Assembly (NCBI GenBank): GCA_963757395.1
Contig: CAVWRK010000010.1
Coordinates: 124,001 to 188,000, forward strand
Reading direction: 5' to 3'
DNA: 64,000 nt
Source: DATAOG01 sp963757395
GTDB lineage: Bacteria > Pseudomonadota > Alphaproteobacteria > Geminicoccales > Geminicoccaceae
How positions within the stretch are numbered: position 1 is the stretch's first letter; the number at the start of each line of letters is the position of its first letter. Made by a program: the position numbers and the translations under genes. Under the pieces are notes generated by a model. The model was given only the letters and a program-made list of their open reading frames with translations, was not told the origin of the DNA and ran no database searches. Below, in pieces: positions 59,447-64,000 of the stretch.

Positions 59447-60316
59447 TCATTTGAGAGCCCCGAGCGACAGACCCTTGATCAGGTATTTGCGCAGGAACGG
59501 CAAGAGCACGAATACCGGCAGCACCGCGAGCAGGGTCGCGGCGGCGAGCAGCGCGATCTCGACCCCGCGATGGGTCTCGAGCGTCGACAGCCCGACCGGC
59601 AGCGTCTGGGTCTGCTTGCCGGACAGGATCAGCGCGAACAGGAACTCGTTCCAGCTCAGGATGAAGCCGAGCAGGCCGGCGGCGAGGATGCCGGGCGCGG
59701 CGACCGGCACCGCGATCCACAAGAACGCCTGGAACCGCGATGCGCCTTCGATCCGGCCCGCCTCCTCGAGTTGCCGGACTTCGCCCTCGAAGAACGCGAC
59801 CAGCATCCAGGCGAGGAAGGGCACGTTCAGGGTCAGATGGGCGGTGATCAGAGCGGTCCGGCTGTTGAGCAGCCCGACGCCCAGGAACAAGGCGAACAGC
59901 GGCAGCACCAGGACCACTGGCGGCAGCATCTGGCTCGCGAGCACCCCGAGGCGAAGGGATGCGCCGCCGGTGTTGCAGCGGGCGAAGGCATAGGCGAGCG
60001 CCACCGCCAGCGGCAGCGCGATCGCGGTCGAGCCGATCGCCACCATCAGGCTGTTCAGGAACCAGGTCGCGAACGGGTAGGCGGTGAAGATCTCGACGTA
60101 GTTGGCGAGCGTGGGCGTGGTCCACTCGGGCGGGATCTTATAGGCGGTGAGCTTGTCGGCGAGGCTGACCCGCAGCACCCAGAGCAGCGGCAGCGCGATC
60201 GCCGCCGAGAACAGGATCAGGATCGCATGCGGCAGGGCCACAGCCAGCATCCGGCGGACGGCCGCTCCCCGGCGCGCCCGGGGCGCCCCGAGCCTGCGGT
60301 CCGCGCGGGTCGCCAT
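59447..60316 (-). CDS. Carbohydrate ABC transporter permease, MalG-like
   Basis: The 289-residue protein has six helices. The EAA loop is RQLEEAGRIEGASRFQAFLW. The N-terminal AIALPLLWVLRVSLADKLTA and the C-terminal VLLPFLRKYLIKGLSLGALK are typical MalG-like features. It is the partner of the permease at 57198. It starts one base before the stop of the SDR gene, so the genes are tightly packed. Confidence 0.92.
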   Translation of the reverse strand: MATRADRRLGAPRARRGAAVRRMLAVALPHAILILFSAAIALPLLWVLRVSLADKLTAYKIPPEWTTPTLANYVEIFTAYPFATWFLNSLMVAIGSTAIALPLAVALAYAFARCNTGGASLRLGVLASQMLPPVVLVLPLFALFLGVGLLNSRTALITAHLTLNVPFLAWMLVAFFEGEVRQLEEAGRIEGASRFQAFLWIAVPVAAPGILAAGLLGFILSWNEFLFALILSGKQTQTLPVGLSTLETHRGVEIALLAAATLLAVLPVFVLLPFLRKYLIKGLSLGALK

Positions 60317-61099
60317 CTAGTCCATCCGCACGCCGCCGGTCACGTTCAGGGCCTCGCCGGTGATGAAGCGGGCGGCGTCGCTCGCCAGGAACACGACCGC
60401 GTCGGCGACGTCCTCGGGCTCCTCGAGGCGACCGAGCGGGGTCATCGCGACGTATTCGTCGAGCACGGCCTTCGGGCTGGTCGCGCGCAGCCCGGCCTCC
60501 CAGGCCACCTCGCGCGCCTGCATGCTGGTGCGCACCAGCCCCGGGCAGACGCAGTTGACCCGGATGCCATGCGCCGCGACCTCGCGGGCGAGTGCCTGGG
60601 TGAAGCCCACGACCGCGAACTTGCTCGCCGAGTAGTGGGCCAACAGCGGCGTCCCGACCTTGCCGGCGAGCGAGGCGGTGTTGACGATCACGCCCGGCAC
60701 GCCCGCCTGCAGCCAGTAGCGGACCGCCGCCTGGTTGGTCAGGAACACGCCCTTCGCGTTGACCGCGAAGTTATGGTCCCACTCGGCCTCGGTCAGGTCG
60801 ACCACCGCGTTCATGGTCGAGACCCCGGCGTTGGCGCAGACGATCTCGAGCCCGCCCAGCCGGTCGGCGACCTCGCGGACCACGGCGCCGATCGCGGCCG
60901 CGTCGGTCACATCGAGGCGAAGCGCGATCGCGGGCCTGCCGAGCCCGGCGGCGACGGCCTCGGCAGCCGGCAGGTCGAGATCGGTGACCGCGAGCTTCGC
61001 ACCCGCGCCACCCAGGGCCCGGACGATCGCCCGGCCGATGCCCGTGCCGGCGCCGGTCACCAGCGCGCGTCGGCCCCGGAGAGAGAAGCTTGCCACCAC
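60317..61099 (-). CDS. Short-chain dehydrogenase/reductase
   Basis: The SDR of about 260 residues has LVTGAGTGIGRAIVRALGGA, the LEIVCANAGVST region, the catalytic IVNTASLAGKVG (Ser) and HYSASKFAVVGFTQAL (Tyr-Lys) and ends FITGEALNVTGGVRMD. The start is taken as GTG 61099 (GTG 61096 is equally good). It probably oxidises a polyol or sugar carried by the ABC systems to a ketose. It follows the aldolase-like gene by 94 bases. Confidence 0.9.
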   Translation of the reverse strand: MVASFSLRGRRALVTGAGTGIGRAIVRALGGAGAKLAVTDLDLPAAEAVAAGLGRPAIALRLDVTDAAAIGAVVREVADRLGGLEIVCANAGVSTMNAVVDLTEAEWDHNFAVNAKGVFLTNQAAVRYWLQAGVPGVIVNTASLAGKVGTPLLAHYSASKFAVVGFTQALAREVAAHGIRVNCVCPGLVRTSMQAREVAWEAGLRATSPKAVLDEYVAMTPLGRLEEPEDVADAVVFLASDAARFITGEALNVTGGVRMD

Positions 61100-61193
61100 C
61101 CCCGAACCCTCGCAGCAGCTCTGCCACACCCGGACTAAAGCACGGCCAGCCGGCTCGACCAAGCGTGCAGCGCCGCCCGCAGCGGGTGGCCCG

Positions 61194-62297
61194 CTATCTG
61201 ATTCTGCCGCGCGCGGCGACGCGCCACACGGCCTCGACCCGTCCGTCACGCAGGCCGGCGATCTCCTCGTGCAGATGCACCGTCGTGTCGGAATAGCCGA
61301 CGACCAGCTCGAGCAGGTCGCCGACCTCCGGCGTCTCGCAGGGCGCTTCGAGCTCGATCGTCGTGTGCTCCGCGGACAGCCGCAGCGAGCGCACAGGCGG
61401 CAGCCCCAACGGCTCCGGCAGCGCGGCATCGCCGCTCATCGCCTTCTTGCCGGCATCGAGCACGATGCGGGTCGGGGTCGGCCGGCTGGTCACCGTGGTC
61501 AAGAGCGTCAGCGCGCACGGATGGTCGAGGTGATAGTGGCTGCGGTAGTGCATGTCGCTGAAGATGGCGCCGCCCACCTGCACCTCCGTGACGCCCGGCT
61601 GGCGCACGCACCAGGGAAAGGTGCCGGTGCCGCCGCAGCTGACGATCCGGGCGTCGTGGCCGGCGCGCCGGCAGTCCTCGGCGCTGGCGACCAGCCGGGC
61701 GATCGCCGCGGCCACGACCCGTTCCTTCTCGCCCGGGTCGGCGATCGCGACCGCGTGGCTCTCCCAGCCGATCACCCCGGCCAGGCGCAGGCCCGGCCGC
61801 TGCGCGATCGCCGCCGCCAGGGCGACGACCGGCGGTCCCGGAGCGACGCCCGCCCGGTTCATGCCGATGTTGACCTCGATCACGACGCCAAGCTCCCGGC
61901 CGCCGCCCTGCGCCGCCTCAGCCAGCTCGGCCACGTTGGCAAAGCTGTCGACCGAGACGATCACCGGAGCCCGCTCCAAGAGCCGGATCAGGCGGCCAAC
62001 CTTGCTCGCGCCGACGATCTGGTTGGCGATCACGATCTCGGTGATGCCCGCCTCCGCCATCACCTCGGCCTCACCCAGCTTGGCGCAGGTGATCCCGATG
62101 GCTCCGGCGGCGAGCTGCCGGCGCGCGATCTCGGGCGTCTTGTGACCCTTGATGTGGGGCCGCCAGCCGACGCCGTGGCGGCGGCAGGTCTCGGCGATCC
62201 GGGCGATGTTGGCTTCCATCACGTCGAGATCGACCAGCAGCGCCGGTGTCTCCAGCGCGGCCTTCGGCAGACCGACGAGGCTCGCGGAGGCTGTCAT
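61194..62297 (-). CDS. DSD1 / D-threonine-aldolase-like PLP enzyme
   Basis: The 367-residue protein has an alanine-racemase-type N-terminal barrel with the PLP lysine region WRPHIKGHKTPEIARRQL, then VIEVNIGMNRAGVAPGPPVV and SCGGTGTFPWCVRQPGVTEV. The C-terminal DSD1-type domain ends in VVGYSDTTVHLHEEIAGLRD. D-threonine aldolases and D-serine dehydratases use PLP and a divalent metal bound in this last domain. The metal ligands are not a textbook match, so the reaction (aldol cleavage or dehydration of a D-hydroxyamino acid) is open. It overlaps the Gfo/Idh gene by 4 bases (ATGA). Confidence 0.85.
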   Translation of the reverse strand: MTASASLVGLPKAALETPALLVDLDVMEANIARIAETCRRHGVGWRPHIKGHKTPEIARRQLAAGAIGITCAKLGEAEVMAEAGITEIVIANQIVGASKVGRLIRLLERAPVIVSVDSFANVAELAEAAQGGGRELGVVIEVNIGMNRAGVAPGPPVVALAAAIAQRPGLRLAGVIGWESHAVAIADPGEKERVVAAAIARLVASAEDCRRAGHDARIVSCGGTGTFPWCVRQPGVTEVQVGGAIFSDMHYRSHYHLDHPCALTLLTTVTSRPTPTRIVLDAGKKAMSGDAALPEPLGLPPVRSLRLSAEHTTIELEAPCETPEVGDLLELVVGYSDTTVHLHEEIAGLRDGRVEAVWRVAARGRIR

Positions 62298-63331
62298 CCG
62301 TCCGTCCTCGCGGCTTGATGAAGACCGGCGGCCCAGTAGGCATGCTCGACCAGCCGGAGCGTCTCGAGGTTGTCGACCGCATCGGTCTCGAACACGGCAC
62401 CCGAGGCCAGGCAGTCGACGAAGTGGCGGATCGTGTTGTCGAAGCTCGCCTGATAGCCGGCGTCGAGATCGAAAGCCTCGCTTTGCGGCCGTGGCCCCTC
62501 GAGGTGCAGGGTGCCGCCCTCGAAGGCGGCGCAGGCCTTGCTGCCGACGATCTCCAGCCGATCACCGGTGCGCGAGCCGAGGCCCGGCGCCGCCATCGTT
62601 CCGCTCACCACGACCGGCGCGCCGGCGGCGGTCTCGAGGAACATCGCGGCGAGCGTCTCGCCCCGGACCTCGGGCAGCGTGCGCGCCGCGCGCGCGCTGA
62701 CCACGCGCAGCGGTCCGCACAGGAAGCGCATCACGTCGAGATGGTGGATCAGCACCTCGGCGATCATCAGCCGTCGTTCCTCCGCCATGAAGGGCTGACG
62801 CACCAGGGCGGGCGCCCGGCCGCTCGCGTCCGGCAGCAGGCCCGACGACATCATGGTCATCTGGGCGTGCAGGAGCTCGCCGAGCTCGCCTTCGGCGATC
62901 CAGCGTCCGAGCGTGCGGTACCAGGGTCGAAAGCGCCAGTTCTCGTGCACCATGAGGCGGACGCGTGCCCCAAGGCGGGCGAGCAGCGCCTCGCCCTCGG
63001 CGAGCGTCGGCGTCAGCGGCTTCTGGCACAGCACATCGATCCCGCGCGCCGCCGCGGCCTCGACCCAGCCGGCATGCTCCGCCCGCGGAGCAGCGACGTC
63101 GAGCGCGGCGACCCCGGCCTTCTCGAGCATCGCCGCGCCGTCCGTGAAGACCGCATCGATCCCGAACTCGGCGGCCCGGCTGCGGGCGCGTTCGACGTCG
63201 GGATCATAGACGGCGACCACGCGGGCGGCCGGCGCGACGGCGCGCCAGGCGATCAGGTGGTGCCGGCTGATCATGCCGGCCCCGGCAAGAGCGACGTTGA
63301 GGACCTTGGGGCTCGGTTGCGGGTCGGCCAT
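62294..63331 (-). CDS. Gfo/Idh/MocA family oxidoreductase
   Basis: The 345-residue protein has the NAD-binding motif VALAGAGMISRHHLIAW and the Gfo/Idh substrate domain with EVLIHHLDVMRFL. The usual EKP motif is CQKPLTPT here, with Gln in place of Glu; Lys is retained. Such enzymes oxidise sugars or inositols at C1/C2 with NAD(P). It is coupled to the D-threonine-aldolase-like gene by an ATGA overlap and follows the ATPase gene by 24 bases. The substrate probably comes from the same ABC systems. Confidence 0.88.
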   Translation of the reverse strand: MADPQPSPKVLNVALAGAGMISRHHLIAWRAVAPAARVVAVYDPDVERARSRAAEFGIDAVFTDGAAMLEKAGVAALDVAAPRAEHAGWVEAAAARGIDVLCQKPLTPTLAEGEALLARLGARVRLMVHENWRFRPWYRTLGRWIAEGELGELLHAQMTMMSSGLLPDASGRAPALVRQPFMAEERRLMIAEVLIHHLDVMRFLCGPLRVVSARAARTLPEVRGETLAAMFLETAAGAPVVVSGTMAAPGLGSRTGDRLEIVGSKACAAFEGGTLHLEGPRPQSEAFDLDAGYQASFDNTIRHFVDCLASGAVFETDAVDNLETLRLVEHAYWAAGLHQAARTDG

Positions 63332-63355
63332 CAGGCTGTCCTCCGAAGTGGGAAA

Positions 63356-64000
63356 TCAGCGCGCGCCGGCGAGCGCCGCGCCGGTCGTGGGGTCGAACAG
63401 GTGGATCGCGCCGACATCGAGGGCGAGGGCGACGCTGTCGCCGCTGCGGAGGCTCGTGTCGCGGCCGATGCGCGCGATCAGCTCCTCGCTCTCGAAGGCG
63501 AGCACCAGGAGCGTCTCGGCGCCGAGCGGCTCGACCGCGTCGACGCGCATGCGCAGGGCGACGGTCTGGCCCTCGAGGCCGGGCGGCGGCACTTCGTAGA
63601 GGTCCTCGGGGCGCACGCCCATGGTCACCTTGCCGGCGTGGCGGGCAAGCGGCGCCGACAGCGCGGCCGGCAGCGCGAACGTCGCCTCGCCGAGCCGCAA
63701 CCGCAGCCGCCCGTCATCGGCCTCCAGCCGGGCCGCGAGCAGGTTCATCGGCGGGCTCCCGAGAAAGCGGGCGACGAAGGTGTCGGCCGGATGGCGGTAG
63801 ACCTCGAGCGGGCTGCCGATCTGGACGACCTCGCCCTGGTTCATGATGCAGATCCGGTCGCCCATGGTCATCGCCTCGATCTGGTCATGGGTGACGTAGA
63901 TGGCGGTGGTGCCGAGCTCCTTCTGCTGCCGGATCAGCTCGTTGCGGGTGGTGACGCGGAGTGCGGCGTCGAGGTTCGAGAGCGGCTCGTCGAACAGGAA
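63356..64000 (-). CDS. Sugar ABC transporter ATP-binding protein, C-terminal part (5' end outside window)
   Basis: The 215 visible residues start at Walker B (FLFDEPLSNLDAALRV), include the switch His (YVTHDQIEAMTMGDRICIMN) and the regulatory C-terminal domain with VTMGVRPEDLYEVPPPG. Walker A and the signature lie to the right of the window. It resembles the ATPase at 56029 closely in layout, so two MalK-type ATPases serve the block, or one may serve the operon at 22876 that lacks its own. Confidence 0.9.
   Translation of the reverse strand, partial: FLFDEPLSNLDAALRVTTRNELIRQQKELGTTAIYVTHDQIEAMTMGDRICIMNQGEVVQIGSPLEVYRHPADTFVARFLGSPPMNLLAARLEADDGRLRLRLGEATFALPAALSAPLARHAGKVTMGVRPEDLYEVPPPGLEGQTVALRMRVDAVEPLGAETLLVLAFESEELIARIGRDTSLRSGDSVALALDVGAIHLFDPTTGAALAGAR

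Noticed and set aside
57153..61138. Two long plus-strand open frames opposite the sugar ABC genes
   Set aside because: Low-complexity His/Arg/Gln/Asp protein sequence antisense to conserved permeases and a binding protein.
1..64000. kaiA gene, phytochrome or opsin photoreceptor near kaiBC
   Set aside because: No KaiA-like, GAF/PHY or bilin-binding sequence was seen in the window; the sensor kinase has Cache and PAS domains only.
1..64000. CRISPR array, prophage genes, rRNA or tRNA genes
   Set aside because: No spaced direct repeats of CRISPR type, no phage structural genes and no RNA gene-like sequence was recognised. The only array found, at 3420-3495, has no spacers.

Overview
The window is GC-rich chromosomal DNA. 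Its gene content points to an alphaproteobacterium, probably a Rhodospirillales- or Geminicoccales-like soil or freshwater heterotroph. The support for this is a hopanoid cluster (shc, hpnG, hpnH, ispH), a TRAP transporter, several carbohydrate ABC transporters, a bacterial KaiBC module with multidomain histidine kinases, and many small toxin-antitoxin loci. The lineage is an inference from gene content. No rRNA, tRNA or CRISPR array was seen.

Layout. 1-1.7 kb: the 3' end of a glutathione S-transferase gene, an AhpD-like protein and a MazEF-type toxin-antitoxin pair. 1.8-4.8 kb: a dctPQM TRAP operon whose two gene junctions both carry short tandem duplications, one of which creates a micro-ORF that overlaps dctM. 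4.9-5.7 kb: a scrambled higBA locus. 5.7-10.6 kb: a secreted protein, an amino-acid-type binding protein, a fold-type IV aminotransferase (frameshifted), and a divergent AraC regulator and MFS transporter pair. 10.6-20.1 kb, minus strand: a signalling operon made of a Cache-PAS-PAS histidine kinase, two response regulators, KaiB, KaiC, a receiver-PAS-HWE-type kinase, and a collapsed chemotaxis-like tail (CheW, pieces of CheR and CheA, then CheB). This is the most unusual system here. 20.5-26 kb: two sugar-modifying enzymes, HigA remnants and a carbohydrate ABC operon. 26-29.4 kb: MgtC, a glycine-rich membrane protein, a PRC-barrel protein, and a CBS gene cut off at an IS110-family remnant. 29.4-42.4 kb: metabolic genes (a ThDP enzyme with a cupin, an amidotransferase, a uronate-dehydrogenase-like enzyme, methyltransferases, an RHH/PIN pair, a phosphoribosyltransferase, an SDR, CoA-transferases). 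42.4-48.7 kb: the hopanoid region. 49.2-64 kb: one long leftward block for sugar or polyol uptake and catabolism with two ABC systems, part of a third component set, a FGGY kinase, a BtpA-like protein, an RbsD/FucU mutarotase, an SDR, a D-threonine-aldolase-like enzyme and a Gfo/Idh oxidoreductase.

How the genes fit together. The Kai block looks like a KaiA-less timing or phosphorelay module: a membrane sensor kinase, a small Rcp1-like receiver, a second receiver with a helical tail, KaiB, KaiC and a soluble kinase are joined by one-base stop/start overlaps, which implies coordinated translation. The sugar block would import a substrate, interconvert anomers, oxidise or phosphorylate it, and pass it to lower metabolism.

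A caution applies to the whole window. At least eleven otherwise well-conserved reading frames are broken by single-base indels, mostly in short homopolymers (dctP, the aminotransferase, cheB, the HWE-type kinase, the ThDP enzyme, one permease, the FGGY kinase three times, one ABC ATPase and probably cheW). This looks more like residual sequencing or assembly error than real decay. The scrambled higBA and che regions go beyond simple indels and may be genuine rearrangements or misassembly.
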